Assembly: GCA_023512835.1 (NCBI GenBank)
Contig: CM042092.1
Span: 29,833,543-29,897,542, forward strand
DNA from: Taxillus chinensis
Lineage: Eukaryota > Streptophyta > Magnoliopsida > Santalales > Loranthaceae
DNA length: 64,000 bases
Direction of reading: 5' to 3'
In this document: in pieces, positions 50,101-56,495 of the stretch
Layout of the letters: every line of letters starts with the position of its first letter
Position numbering within the stretch: position 1 is the stretch's first letter
Position numbers and translations under genes: made by a program
The notes under the pieces: generated by a model
Database searches by the model: none
Told to the model about the DNA's origin: nothing
Seen by the model: only the letters and a program-made list of their open reading frames with translations

Positions 50101-53100
50101 AACCCAAGCTGAAACTCAAACATGACAAAAAGGAAATAATGATATCATTGCCACATAAGATGCAGATCATGGGTCAAGAAAATTATTGGAGCAGGACTTT
50201 GATCCACTTGAAGCACGGAGGAAGTATTAAGATCAAATAACTAGCTATCCAAGTCAAGACAGTGATTCAACTAATTATGCATATGAAAAAGTTTTGCGGA
50301 GGTGACAAAGACAGGGTAGTCAACTAGTTTTCATGGGTCCTGCACTTGATATTAAAATGGGTCGCATGAATTAAGAACATGGACGATCATCCTCACTAAT
50401 GTCATCACCCCCATTGTGGAGATCTCGTAGTCATAGCGGTGCTACTTCTAATGGAGTTCGTCAAGATCGTGATAGAGATCATCATCACGACCACCATCCT
50501 AGAACTGGTAGTTATTATGAGTGAGATAGACATCCTTACCAAGGTAGCGAATCTTATTCCTATGGCAGTAGTAGTGGTGGTGGCTATATGGTCCGACTAG
50601 CCCAATGTGAGAGAAATGTGTGTTATGAACCGAAGCACTGGTGTAGCCTCGTAGCCCCGAAGCACTGATGTAGCCTTGAAGCACTGGTGTAGTCTCATAA
50701 TGTGGAACGGTGTCGTCTAGGTGTCATTTCATTCATGAACCAAATGTCGTCATTGTGGTAGTTTTATTTGAATTGTTTTGTTATTCAGTTGTTGCACTGT
50801 TGCAACGTTCGGGTCGCTAGCGTTGATAACGCTGTATTTTAACTTCCAAGATTCTCATCAAGGAGGCTTATCTGAAAATTGCATGTAGTTGGGTCTTGTA
50901 ATGGGAGCTTAGGGAAGGCTCGAATTTCCCTTCTTTTAATAAATAAAAGTTGTTTTTGTGTGTTCTTCTCCCTTGTTGAATTTAAGGATTGTTGATCCTT
51001 ACAATGTGTCATCTAGTTTGATGGCTAACACACTTTTCAAAGCATTTTTTATTAGGAAAAGAAACAAATATATTAAAAGGACACCAAGAAGTTAACAAGC
51101 TACATCACCCGAAAAGAAAAGAGGACATCATAGACAACACCAATAGAGATATTACAACACACCACAATATTTAAAATCAAACCCCACAACTCCCACCATA
51201 TTAACCCTCCGATAGGTATTCTCAACATTCTCAAAAATATGGTTGCATTCCCTCCACACCACCCAAATTTGCAAAGCATTTTGATCTTCTAATTAACCAA
51301 CTGATGGACTGACATCAACAAACAGCACAAGCTCCTCTACTGGGAACAAGATGACTGTTGGGGGCATTTATACATATTTGTTAAAAATAACTTAACTGCA
51401 TCAGCTAATTGATGGGGGTTAGAGTAATGAAGAAGAGCATCTACCAGCTGCAGCGTTGTTTGCAGGGGTTTCTATGGCTCACCTCCATTTCCTCTAGCGC
51501 TCCACTGATATGTGCCTCTTGCTTCCGCATGGAGCCTTGCTACAGCTCCCTTGTGCCATTGATGGCCACGTTTAAGGCCTTGTTGTCGTTGTTGTGACCG
51601 GCCATACTGTGACTTAGAAAATTCAAAACTCACTTATCATTCTATGAGGTAAATTGCTTTGGATGTTATAAACGGAGTCTGCCTGATTCGATGTGCTTTT
51701 TTATACTATAGTTGCATGCTTGTTTGTGTGGGTCGCCCGCATTGGTGCATGAAACTTGGATATTGAAATCCCATGCTAATTTATTTATTAGTTTGTTGCT
51801 AGTCTGTGGCTACAGCTTTTTTTGGTGAAGCCAATTTGAAATAAGCATTCTCAATTGAAGGATTTATGCAGTTTAAAAGTGCTCAACAAATTTAGAAGTG
51901 CATCTTTCGCATGATCTGAAGTCGCAGTCACCGACGTCACTGCGTCGTGATTGCGAATATTGCGGTCGCAGGCGACTCATAGCATCTTAGATGAGATATA
52001 ATTTTAGGAATGAAATAATATTTAATTTAAAAAATAAAAATCATAAAAAAAATAAAAGAAAATTAAACCATCACATCTGAATCACTAAATAAGCAAAATA
52101 AATAGTTTTGATTGTATGTTATGATTTCAAACATAAAAAATAAGCAATAGAGCACTATTGTAGCATTAAAATAAATATACTATTATGTTTTACAAGATTT
52201 ATAATTTATCACCTCAAATTGTCATTCAAGTTTAATTTTTATTAATTTTAAAATTTTAAGGAGCTATTAAATTTAAAAAACAGTATTAAAGAAGCTATTA
52301 AAGGGGATAAATTTAAAGAAACTATTAAAAAAACAAATTTAAAATCACGATATTAAATTTTAAGCAACTATTCTTAACATTTAAACAAGATGTAATAGAT
52401 ATAATAAATGTAATGGATATAAAACATGATAAAAGAAATTTTCAACACAGCCTCACAGGTAATAGATGTAACACTATATTAAATGTAATAAATTTAAAAC
52501 ATTTAATAAATCAATATAAATTTAAAAAAGTGGTAAATGTATATGACATAATAAACATAAAAATTTATTAAAAATATTTAATAAAACACAACACAACAAA
52601 GCGTAATGTATAAATAATGATCAAAGTACATCACAAAATGTGTATAATTACACATTTTGATTAAAAATTAATAAAGTATATATTAAAAATAAAAACACAT
52701 TACAGCCGACACAATATGTAAATGTATATGATTAAGTAATCAAATAAATTAATAAAATAGTAGATTAAAAATAAAAACACATATCTTGACAACCTCGTCT
52801 GCGTCAAGGATGCATGAGGCATCGACAGTGAGTCAGCAGAGAACAGCGTCCGTCGAGGAAGAAGAAAAACAATGTCCGACGATCGGCAAGGAAAAGGCAA
52901 AGCACAGCATTCATCGAGAAAGAGGCAAAGCACGACATCCAGCGATCAGCATCAAATCAGCAAGCACAGCATCCAGCGATCGGCAGCGAGTCAGCGAGCA
53001 CAACATCCTAGAGCCATCCCATAAATTTCGAATGAAATTTCGGATAGGATAGAGCATGTCGTTGAGACAACAAATGTATTGTTGCTTTTCAGCAAAGATC

Positions 53101-54219
53101 TCGAACGAGATGGACGAGATGATAAACATTTGCGAGATCTACATATCGGCCCTGAATCTTCGATTGGGACCCTCCGATACCGTGATGAATTGTTCGAGAT
53201 TTTTCGAACTGAAATGATACTTCGAACCATGATCCTCCTATACTTTTCTCAGCTTGAATAAAAATGATTACTATATATGGGTTCATGGTACTGAGAGGAA
53301 TTTTTCCCTTTTTGTGTTTGATGTGAATTTTAAGTCTAATATTTATTGATCGCTTTTATGTTATGTTCGATATGTCCCATGATTCTATTCTTTTGTTAGA
53401 GTCTTACATTAAGAAAATAATGAAGTATAACTTGATATAGATTTAAGGATAGCCTCTCCTACAATCGATTGATTTTAGGACGTTGACTGTTAGATTCTAA
53501 TATGATATCAGAGCGGATTTGCTTTCACTCACGATGTTAATTTCGTGAAGAGTGTATTTTCAATGTTTTGCCTTACCCATCATTTCCGGCCGTGTATATC
53601 ATCTACATTAAAAAAACAATCAACCAATTATAGCTTGATATAGATCTAAAGATAATTTTTCTATGGTTATTTTTTCCAACTCTAACATCTTTCCTTCCTT
53701 TTAGAAGTTGGGCTAGGCAACCTCAGGGCCGGCCCTGCACTGCTGCACAAACCCATGGTTGTACAACGGACGGCAACAAAAATACCCAAGTATCAAAAAC
53801 ACCAAACAGAAACCCATGATTGAAACACGGAAAAGAAAAAATAAATACCAAGCAATCACAAAAACACAAACCGCTGATTGGCAAACGGAAGAGAAAACAA
53901 AAGTGCCTCAGAATCGCTCATTTTTAAGCCATTTTGAAACTAACCTGATGACGGAGGGGCGCAGGAGGCCCTGGAGGTAGCTGCAGCGGGAGAACTTGAA
54001 GCCAGGGATGAGTTCTTCGGTGACAGCTGCACCCCCGATGACGTGACGGCGCTCCAAAACAGCTACCGCCAGACCGGAGCGGGCTAGGTAGGCGGCGGCC
54101 GTGAGGCCGTTGTGGCCGCCGCCGATGATGAGTGCGTCCCATTTTGTTTTCATCAAGGTTCGCGCGGAGGCCGCTGCGGTAGCTGCAGTGCCGCTGCGGA
54201 AGCTTCGTCCCCACGACAT
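22778..54219 (-). CDS. PYROXD2: PYROXD2-like FAD-dependent oxidoreductase (14 of about 15 or more exons)
   Basis: This host gene is assembled from 14 exons whose GT/AG borders and phases all agree, giving 1513 nt (about 504 codons) without a stop. The family is FAD/NAD(P)-binding oxidoreductases related to phytoene desaturase and mammalian PYROXD2. Its substrate in plants is not established to my knowledge. Residues 1-26 are Ser/Ala/Arg-rich and could be an organelle-targeting peptide (inference). Residues 29-56 form the Rossmann FAD motif GGGHNG...AVAVLE, followed by [13 protein letters not shown]. The ATG at 54219 is the first Met after an upstream in-frame stop; the Met at residue 23 is an alternative. 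The C-terminal segment, which should include the second FAD-contacting motif, is missing from the window: exon 14 ends in phase 1 with a normal donor at 22777. Introns 1, 10 and 14 are swollen with transposons, yet every exon is intact, suggesting selection. Confidence 0.93.
23071..23150 (-). CDS. PYROXD2: PYROXD2-like exon 13
   Basis: Acceptor TTTGTAG before 23150. Codes for [20 protein letters not shown] and EDTAYR. Donor GTGAGT at 23070, phase 0. Confidence 0.92.
23151..24535. other. Host intron 12
   Basis: An intron of 1.4 kb. I see no open gene, LTR or terminal inverted repeat. The composition is not strongly biased. Confidence 0.6.
24536..24648 (-). CDS. PYROXD2: PYROXD2-like exon 12
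   Basis: Acceptor CCCCTAG before 24648. Codes for [20 protein letters not shown] and [17 protein letters not shown], ending in phase 1. Donor GTATTT at 24535. Confidence 0.92.
24758..24873 (-). CDS. PYROXD2: PYROXD2-like exon 11
   Basis: Acceptor TGGAACAG before 24873. Codes for [20 protein letters not shown] and [13 protein letters not shown], ending in phase 2. Donor GTACGC at 24757. Confidence 0.92.
24948..25129 (-). mobile_element. Copia integrase fragment with 21-C run between 17-bp direct repeats
   Basis: Flanked on both sides by aacatattgtactttct (24931-24947 and 25130-25146). The minus strand reads [10 protein letters not shown] and [11 protein letters not shown], matching a copia integrase C-terminal segment (KYLWGEAI...RxLxxxTP). 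A run of 21 C (25109-25129) forms one edge. No LTR or tail is present. It lies 75 bp from exon 11 and abuts the truncated end of hAT copy 2, so it looks like filler captured during break repair. Confidence 0.6.
25147..27761 (-). mobile_element. hAT transposon copy 2, one end lost
   Basis: Same family as the element at 19081-22635 but in opposite orientation. The right end reads, on the minus strand, CAACGTTCGAAAATACGG from 27761, with GAGGCG-rich subterminal DNA behind it. Transposase pieces in order are: BED finger ([18 protein letters not shown], about 27060-27125); DUF659 ([34 protein letters not shown]); and [20 protein letters not shown] (25853-25800). Remnants of the dimerisation exon lie near 25240-25320. 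Many stops are present. The 3' terminal repeat is missing; the element ends at the 17-bp repeat at 25130-25146. Located in host intron 10. Confidence 0.8.
27762..30038. other. Remainder of host intron 10 (no gene)
   Basis: AT-rich sequence with no supported gene. An (AT)n run (about 28309-28327) precedes a copia LTR-like end and primer-like site (28280-28400). A leader-like GC-richer stretch follows (28720-29060). A segment rich in GTACCGGTAC / CGAAATTTCGG-type motifs at 29090-29290 looks transposon-derived, but I cannot assign it. Confidence 0.4.
28280..28400 (+). mobile_element. Copia LTR end with primer-like site
   Basis: A pyrimidine-rich CTCTTCTCTATCTCTTAA stretch is followed by ATGGTATCAAATCG. 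This resembles the LTR end plus initiator-Met tRNA site (TGGTATCAGAGC) of copia elements, with two mismatches. No coding region can be attached, so this is a remnant at most. Confidence 0.35.
30039..30107 (-). CDS. PYROXD2: PYROXD2-like exon 10
   Basis: Acceptor GACACAG before 30107. Codes for [20 protein letters not shown] and YSS. Donor GTAAGG at 30038. Intron 10, which follows, is 5.2 kb and contains the second hAT copy. Confidence 0.92.
30220..30294 (-). CDS. PYROXD2: PYROXD2-like exon 9
   Basis: Acceptor TGTCAAG before 30294. Codes for [20 protein letters not shown] and YRTFM. Donor GTTAGT at 30219, phase 0. Confidence 0.92.
30386..30427 (-). CDS. PYROXD2: PYROXD2-like exon 8 (42-nt microexon-like)
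   Basis: Acceptor ATTTAG before 30427 and donor GTTAGC at 30385. Fourteen codons, [14 protein letters not shown], connecting exon 7 to exon 9 in phase 0. It is too short for an ORF scan, but its phase and splice sites fit. Confidence 0.9.
30595..30682 (-). CDS. PYROXD2: PYROXD2-like exon 7
   Basis: Acceptor ATAATAG before 30682. Codes for [20 protein letters not shown] followed by GAVIATSTE, a segment near the dinucleotide-binding fold in the family. Donor GTATGT at 30594. Confidence 0.92.
31361..31443 (-). CDS. PYROXD2: PYROXD2-like exon 6
   Basis: Acceptor CTTGCAG before 31443. Codes for [20 protein letters not shown] and DGERGIW. Donor GTACGA at 31360; this choice restores a Ser codon across the junction, whereas the nearby GTCGTA would drop it. 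Confidence 0.9.
31775..31825 (-). CDS. PYROXD2: PYROXD2-like exon 5
   Basis: Acceptor TTTGCAG before 31825. Codes for [17 protein letters not shown]. Donor GTAAGT at 31774, phase 0. Confidence 0.92.
32203..32260 (-). CDS. PYROXD2: PYROXD2-like exon 4
   Basis: Acceptor TTGACAG before 32260. Codes for [19 protein letters not shown]. Donor GTGGTT at 32202, phase 0. Confidence 0.92.
32455..32634 (-). CDS. PYROXD2: PYROXD2-like exon 3
   Basis: Acceptor TTGAAG before 32634. Codes for [20 protein letters not shown] and the following basic segment up to [10 protein letters not shown], with donor GTAAGC at 32454. Confidence 0.93.
33178..33339 (-). CDS. PYROXD2: PYROXD2-like exon 2
   Basis: Acceptor ...CGAAG before 33339. 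Codes for [19 protein letters not shown] and [15 protein letters not shown], ending in phase 2. Donor GTACTG at 33177. The junction with exon 1 restores the Arg codon. Confidence 0.93.
33350..33640. repeat. Tandem repeat at the left end of host intron 1
   Basis: Imperfect units of about 80-90 bp contain ACCCATGATTGAAC, GAAAAAACAAAAATGC and CAAGAATCACAA segments, with CCAAACACCAAACAC spacers. The same units occur at 53780-53935, at the other end of intron 1. Confidence 0.75.
33648..33817. repeat. Two-copy 85-bp tandem duplication
   Basis: ACTTTGATTACAATCCAA begins at 33648 and a diverged copy begins at 33733 (85 bp apart), each ending in AATTCAAGTRCCRAAATTTAA. It lies in intron 1, next to the previous array. 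Confidence 0.7.
35141..35181. repeat. (TA)n microsatellite
   Basis: An uninterrupted TA run of about 40 bp inside a copia LTR, just upstream of its primer site. Confidence 0.95.
35618..35810. repeat. Left arm of a copia-leader inverted repeat
   Basis: Reverse complement of 37500-37691 with moderate divergence. For example CACGCGAGTCACATGAGAAG here pairs with CTTCTCATGTGACTCGCGTG at 37672-37691. The loop between the arms is about 1.7 kb. Confidence 0.75.
37500..37691. repeat. Right arm of a copia-leader inverted repeat
   Basis: Pairs with 35618-35810. It directly precedes the protease motif of the downstream copia pol, so this arm is in native orientation and the left arm is the inverted one. 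Confidence 0.75.
37730..39905 (+). pseudogene. Copia pol remnant (protease, integrase, start of RT)
   Basis: Protease motif [12 protein letters not shown] (about 37740-37775), then GAG-pre-integrase ([15 protein letters not shown]). The integrase core follows ([40 protein letters not shown]). After it come [11 protein letters not shown] and an insertion-rich Pro/Ser region. RT begins at [11 protein letters not shown] and includes [28 protein letters not shown] and [15 protein letters not shown]. It stops at LWQFNVKN (39905), before the catalytic YxDD. Several in-frame stops. The next 220 bp (39906-40123) are AT-rich repeats. Confidence 0.85.
40124..42030 (+). pseudogene. hAT transposase copy 3, 5' part
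   Basis: A different hAT family from copies 1 and 2. The start is cut within the BED finger ([18 protein letters not shown] at 40130). DUF659 pieces follow ([65 protein letters not shown]). The dimerisation motif [20 protein letters not shown] is intact at about 41915-41980. The gene is split at 42030 by a 7.6-kb chromovirus and resumes at 49637. Several stops exist besides the insertion. Confidence 0.85.
42031..42357 (+). mobile_element. Left LTR of chromovirus, 3' end deleted
   Basis: Its last 182 bp (42176-42357) match 49395-49576. The terminal 60 bp present in the right LTR, the primer site and the gag N-terminus are missing, and gag sequence follows immediately at 42358. Confidence 0.8.
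43565..43880. repeat. 27-bp AGTCCGGATCAGTAGTCCGG-type tandem array
   Basis: Ten or more degenerate units of AGTCCGGATCAGTAGTCCGG plus AGGAGTT lie inside the solo LTR. Deleted and diverged units occur toward the right end. The predicted peptide (ISSPEELVR repeats) is an artefact. Confidence 0.85.
44441..44572. repeat. Two-copy 66-bp tandem duplication
   Basis: AGGCATATGCGCCGATGGCA begins at 44441 and again at 44507, with few differences between copies. Inside the solo LTR. Confidence 0.85.
45686..46463 (+). pseudogene. Chromovirus reverse transcriptase, 5' part
   Basis: Reads from [20 protein letters not shown] through [39 protein letters not shown] and [20 protein letters not shown] to the catalytic YLDD (46301-46312, in [11 protein letters not shown]). 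It ends at FLGHIIGG, where a TRIM is inserted, and is open throughout. The rest of pol resumes at 47687. Confidence 0.88.
46464..47686 (+). mobile_element. Complete TRIM retrotransposon (1.22 kb)
   Basis: Two 414-bp LTRs (46464-46877 and 47273-47686) start TGTCACGACCC and end CCCCGTGACA, with roughly 28 differences by eye. The 395-bp interior has a primer site TGGTATCAGAGC (46880-46891) and a purine tract GGGTGGAGGAAAA (47260-47272), and no coding capacity. Target duplication GGCG/GGCA (46460-46463, 47687-47690; one mismatch). It lies inside the RT gene of the chromovirus, and its LTR ends resemble that chromovirus's own (TGTCACG...GACCCCGTGACA), suggesting it was mobilised by a relative. Confidence 0.88.
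46880..46891 (+). other. Primer-binding site of TRIM
   Basis: TGGTATCAGAGC, two bases after the left LTR; complementary to the 3' end of initiator-Met tRNA. Confidence 0.85.
47687..49392 (+). pseudogene. Chromovirus pol, 3' part (RT end, RNase H, integrase)
   Basis: Resumes with [20 protein letters not shown] and [17 protein letters not shown] (RT thumb). RNase H follows after a frameshift near 47960 ([32 protein letters not shown]). Integrase then has the HHCC segment ([15 protein letters not shown]) and the DDE core ([40 protein letters not shown]). The tail is [20 protein letters not shown] and [15 protein letters not shown]. Stops at 48214 and 48879 and in the tail. It is cut at 49392, before any chromodomain, where the LTR remnant begins. 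Confidence 0.87.
49395..49636 (+). mobile_element. Right LTR of chromovirus, 5' end deleted
   Basis: Begins in AAAAGTGTTAAC, matching 42176 in the left LTR, and keeps the terminal 60 bp ending GACCCCGTGACA. The first 145 bp or so of the LTR, the purine tract and the end of pol are missing. Confidence 0.8.
49637..50610 (+). pseudogene. hAT transposase copy 3, 3' part
   Basis: Continues the gene interrupted at 42030: MHYNLRLQ, then (after a small shift) [20 protein letters not shown] and LDKWIREYE, the usual region after the hAT dimerisation motif. An acidic and Gly-rich tail follows ([20 protein letters not shown], with a poly-Gly run at 50068-50090), and then a His/Arg/Ser-rich stretch with stops to about 50610. 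No terminal inverted repeat was found. Confidence 0.75.
50632..50705. repeat. Short tandem repeat, CCGAAGCACTGGTGTAGCCT-type
   Basis: Three imperfect units combine CGAAGCACTGRTGTAG with CCTCGTAG. The latter resembles the minisatellite core in the LTRs at 11285-14162 and 55505-56495. The following 330 bp (50706-51040) hold nothing I recognise. Confidence 0.45.
51045..51300 (-). mobile_element. LINE 3'-end fragment
   Basis: A T-run followed by AAACAAATATATTAAAAGG on the plus strand parallels the 3' end of the LINE at 17115. The minus strand reads [15 protein letters not shown], matching the C-terminal W..WRExN..F motif after zf-RVT. About 250 bp, 5' truncated. Confidence 0.6.
51301..53393. other. 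Intron 1 stretch without a recognisable gene
   Basis: 51410-51600 on the minus strand could be a gag N-terminus scrap ([20 protein letters not shown]), which is weak. 51990-52785 is very AT-rich with TTTAAA/AATAAA-like repetition and no ORF. 52786-53060 is richer in GC, with repeated CAGCGATCGGCA / AAGCACAGCATCC phrases, and resembles a retroelement leader. Nothing firm. Confidence 0.4.
53394..53687 (+). mobile_element. Small TRIM-like element next to exon 1
   Basis: Two LTR-like segments (53394-53500 and 53593-53687) share ACATTAARAAAAYAATSAA and ATAGCTTGATATAGATYTAA, and end CTAATA/CTAACA. Between them, TGATATCAGAGCGG (53502-53515) resembles a Met-tRNA primer site. There is no clear purine tract and no checked target duplication, so it is moderate evidence only. 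Confidence 0.5.
53724..53737. repeat. Perfect 14-bp palindrome CAGGGCCGGCCCTG
   Basis: The same palindrome heads the Tip100-like hAT end at 55426. Here no further terminal sequence is recognisable on either side. Confidence 0.6.
53780..53935. repeat. Tandem repeat at the right end of host intron 1
   Basis: Two units containing AACCCATGATTGAAA and CAAGCAATCACAAAAAC, the same family as the array at 33350-33640. It directly abuts the exon 1 donor. Confidence 0.75.
53945..54219 (-). CDS. PYROXD2: PYROXD2-like exon 1
   Basis: Codes for residues 1 to 92, including the possible targeting peptide, the dinucleotide-binding motif [20 protein letters not shown] and [18 protein letters not shown]. It ends in phase 2 (ATC AG) with donor GTTAGT at 53944. 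The 20.6-kb intron 1 follows. Confidence 0.93.
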
Positions 54220-54539
54220 CCTCTGGTTCACTTGCTTCCGTTGTGGCTGACTGATGTGAACAATTTTACTGCTTTAAAATAAATTTTGTACGCTCTTTCA
54301 TATAATATTTATACAATTGGAAATATTTTAATAAATTTAATTAAATAAAATAATATCGATTACAAATTCAATTTGAATTTTATGTTTTATTACGAATTTT
54401 ATTAAAATTTTAAACTTTTAAGTACTAAATGATCAAATTTGACTAATCAGTGGCTCAAAGTTTGATATTTAATAAATTTTTTAGTTTGCCTTTCAGTGCG
54501 AGTACTGGTAAGTTTGAGTGTTTACTAGGTGAAATATTA
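54220..54539 (-). promoter_or_regulatory. Upstream region of the PYROXD2-like gene
   Basis: An AT-rich stretch of 320 bp between the ATG and the first LTR-derived sequence. It is the only candidate for a native proximal promoter in the window. AATAAA/TTTAAA-like strings exist, but I cannot single out a TATA box or transcription start. Confidence 0.35.
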
Positions 54540-55110
54540 TTGTACTAGTCACTACACGAATACAAGCATACACTTATCATGCATGTCTAGAGTAGGATGG
54601 ACTAGGAAGACTTGATCTTTACTGAGCTATGGTTTGATCACCCTTCCTATAAACTATTTTCTTTTACAGGGTCTAACCGGTGATAGGTGGACGAGCTGAG
54701 GCAATAGACTTCCTTAGAACTATGGCATGTTTCTTTTTATTATTTGATTTATATTATTTTATTGTCATATACCCTATTTTGGGAAGACCTAAGGCAAAAA
54801 AATGTAAATTGTAGACTTATGGGTTGAGGATACCAGTTGGTAACTTTATGGATAGGGTTTTTCCCAAAGAAGTTTTAATGAAGCTATTTCTTTTGTGATG
54901 TTTTAAAAGGTTATTAATTGTTTGTCTATGTGAGCATGTCATGTGAGAACATATGCATGCTTTGTGGCGTGCAAGACTGTTGTGCAGGTTAGGACAGCAC
55001 CCGTGCTATAAGCCCTTCTTAGGTGTTTTGCACCAACCCCTTGACCTTCTGGGTGCAGGCATGGGCAGTCACAACCCATTTCCAAGGTAGAAGGGAATTG
55101 GGGCGTGACA
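54540..55110 (+). mobile_element. Tekay-type LTR fragment
   Basis: Ends GGAATTGGGGCGTGACA at 55110. It contains the conserved module GGACAGCACCCGTGCTATAA...ACCAACCCCTTGACC...GGGTGCAGGCATGGGCAGTC and the upstream TACTGAGCTATGGTTTGATC segment seen in the LTR at 56496-58470. The left edge is approximate. No target duplication was identified. Confidence 0.7.
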
Positions 55111-55239
55111 CCCCCTGCTCGGCTCGGCTCAGTGGAGCAACATGGGCACATCACGGGTGGGACTGCACATGCCCGCATTGACACGAATACTCAACACGGG
55201 CCGGTACGGGTAGGGCTACGAGTAGTCTTTTTCCTTATA

Positions 55240-55424
55240 CGGCCACTACGTCATCTTCTGGGGTTGGTGGTACAATCTCATCATTACCCCTCCCTTTAAG
55301 ATTACCCTTACACTCAAGTGAGAATTCTGAAAAGTGTTGTGCCACATCTATGTGATCTTCCCACATAGCCTCTTCCTTAGTTACCCCTCACCAATGGATT
55401 AAGACTTGCCACACCAACTTCCGT
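55240..55424 (-). pseudogene. Chromodomain scrap of a Ty3 element
   Basis: The minus strand reads VLIHW (stop) GVTKEEAMWEDHIDVAQHFS, then FSLECKGNLKGGV. This matches the W..L...EATWE...L...FP.FNLEDK core that ends chromovirus integrases. It is isolated from any pol. Confidence 0.6.
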
Positions 55425-55425
55425 C

Positions 55426-55500
55426 CAGGGCCGGCCCTGAAGTTTGGGTGGCCCTGAGCAGAGTTTTAGAATGGGGCCCTCTAGGGCTTGTCTGTCTGGC
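55426..55500 (+). mobile_element. Tip100-like hAT terminal fragment
   Basis: CAGGGCCGGCCCTGAAGTTT is followed by GGTGGCCCTGAGCAGAGTTT and GGGGCCCT, the usual terminal sequence of Tip100-type plant hAT elements by recall. Only one end is visible. Confidence 0.5.
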
Positions 55501-55504
55501 GTCG

Positions 55505-56495
55505 AGGCGAGCTGGCGAGAGTTGAGCCTAAAAGGGGTTGGTGTCTAGCACCAAAAAGGGCCCACAGCGAGTGTTGCCCGAATGCACCTGTACAATCATA
55601 CAAGGGTATCCTATACACCCGAAATCATGCAACTAACCGAAAACATCATCACATCATATTATATAATATCATCATATACAGTATAATCTCCACGAATCCA
55701 TGTCCGGGAAGCAACACAGTCATAATACAAAATCAGCAGGATAGACATAGTTCCATACATCAAAATGGTCTGGTCTGCTCGATCTGGTTTACGACAAACC
55801 CCAAAGCTACCTCCTACCTGAACCTGAAAATTAATACAGCAACGTAGGGTGAGCACAAGGGCTCAGTAGGTGACCTACAACACATTACTCGTGTATATAT
55901 GTGCCAGTGAATGTCTAAGCACACAATAATTCATGCAGTATTATATGCAATACGAATGAAAGCATAAACACACACACACACACACACATCGTCCACAGAA
56001 CATAGACATGCGAGGTTCACATAATTAAGTCACACACACTTTACATCTCAGCTGATCAGTACAGAGCAAGGCTCTTACAACCTACTCGCCACAGTAGGAC
56101 CATGGCATAAAAGCAGCCACCCTTGGGACCTTCCACTATCAACCAACCATTTAGGGGACTGTTGTGCCAAGCAAACAACATAATTCCCTACCTAGCCTCG
56201 TAGGCTCTCTAAAAACCCAGCCTTGAAGCTCGAAGCCTAGCCTTAAAGACTCTTAGAACTCAGCCTCGAAGACCCGTAAAAAACACAGCCTCGAAGCCCA
56301 GCAGAACACTGCCTCAAAGCTCGTAGAAACACTGCCTCGAAGATTACTGGAAATGCGGCCTCGAAGACTTGTAAGACTGCCTTGAAGATCTGCCTCGCAG
56401 ACTCGCAGTCGTAGCCTCGAAGATTTCTGGAACATAGACTCGTAGCACTCTGCCTTGAAGACTCGTAGGACTACCTCGAAGATCCGTAGGACTCT
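55505..56495 (-). mobile_element. Older Tekay-type LTR fragment, minus strand
   Basis: Contains, in reverse orientation, the conserved AAGGGGTTGGTG...TAGCACC...GGGCCCACAGCG module (55535-55580) and GTGAGCACAAGGGCTCAGTAGG (near 55850). A (CA)n run lies at 55970-55988 and a 23-bp-type tandem array at 56215-56490. It abuts the 3' LTR of the element at 56496, so it was probably the insertion target. Confidence 0.6.
56215..56490. repeat. Degenerate GCCTCGAAGACTCGTAG tandem array
   Basis: About eleven units of roughly 23 bp. The core CCTCGAAGACTCGTAG is the reverse complement of CTACGAGTCTTCGAGG, which is frequent in the array at 13433-13865. Confidence 0.8.

Noticed and set aside
50530..50710. 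5S rRNA-carrying Cassandra TRIM in the intron
   Set aside because: No 5S rRNA internal promoter boxes are present; only a short CCGAAGCACTG repeat.
54220..54231. Starting the host gene at 54231
   Set aside because: The codon there is GTG, not ATG. The first ATG in frame after the upstream stop is at 54219.
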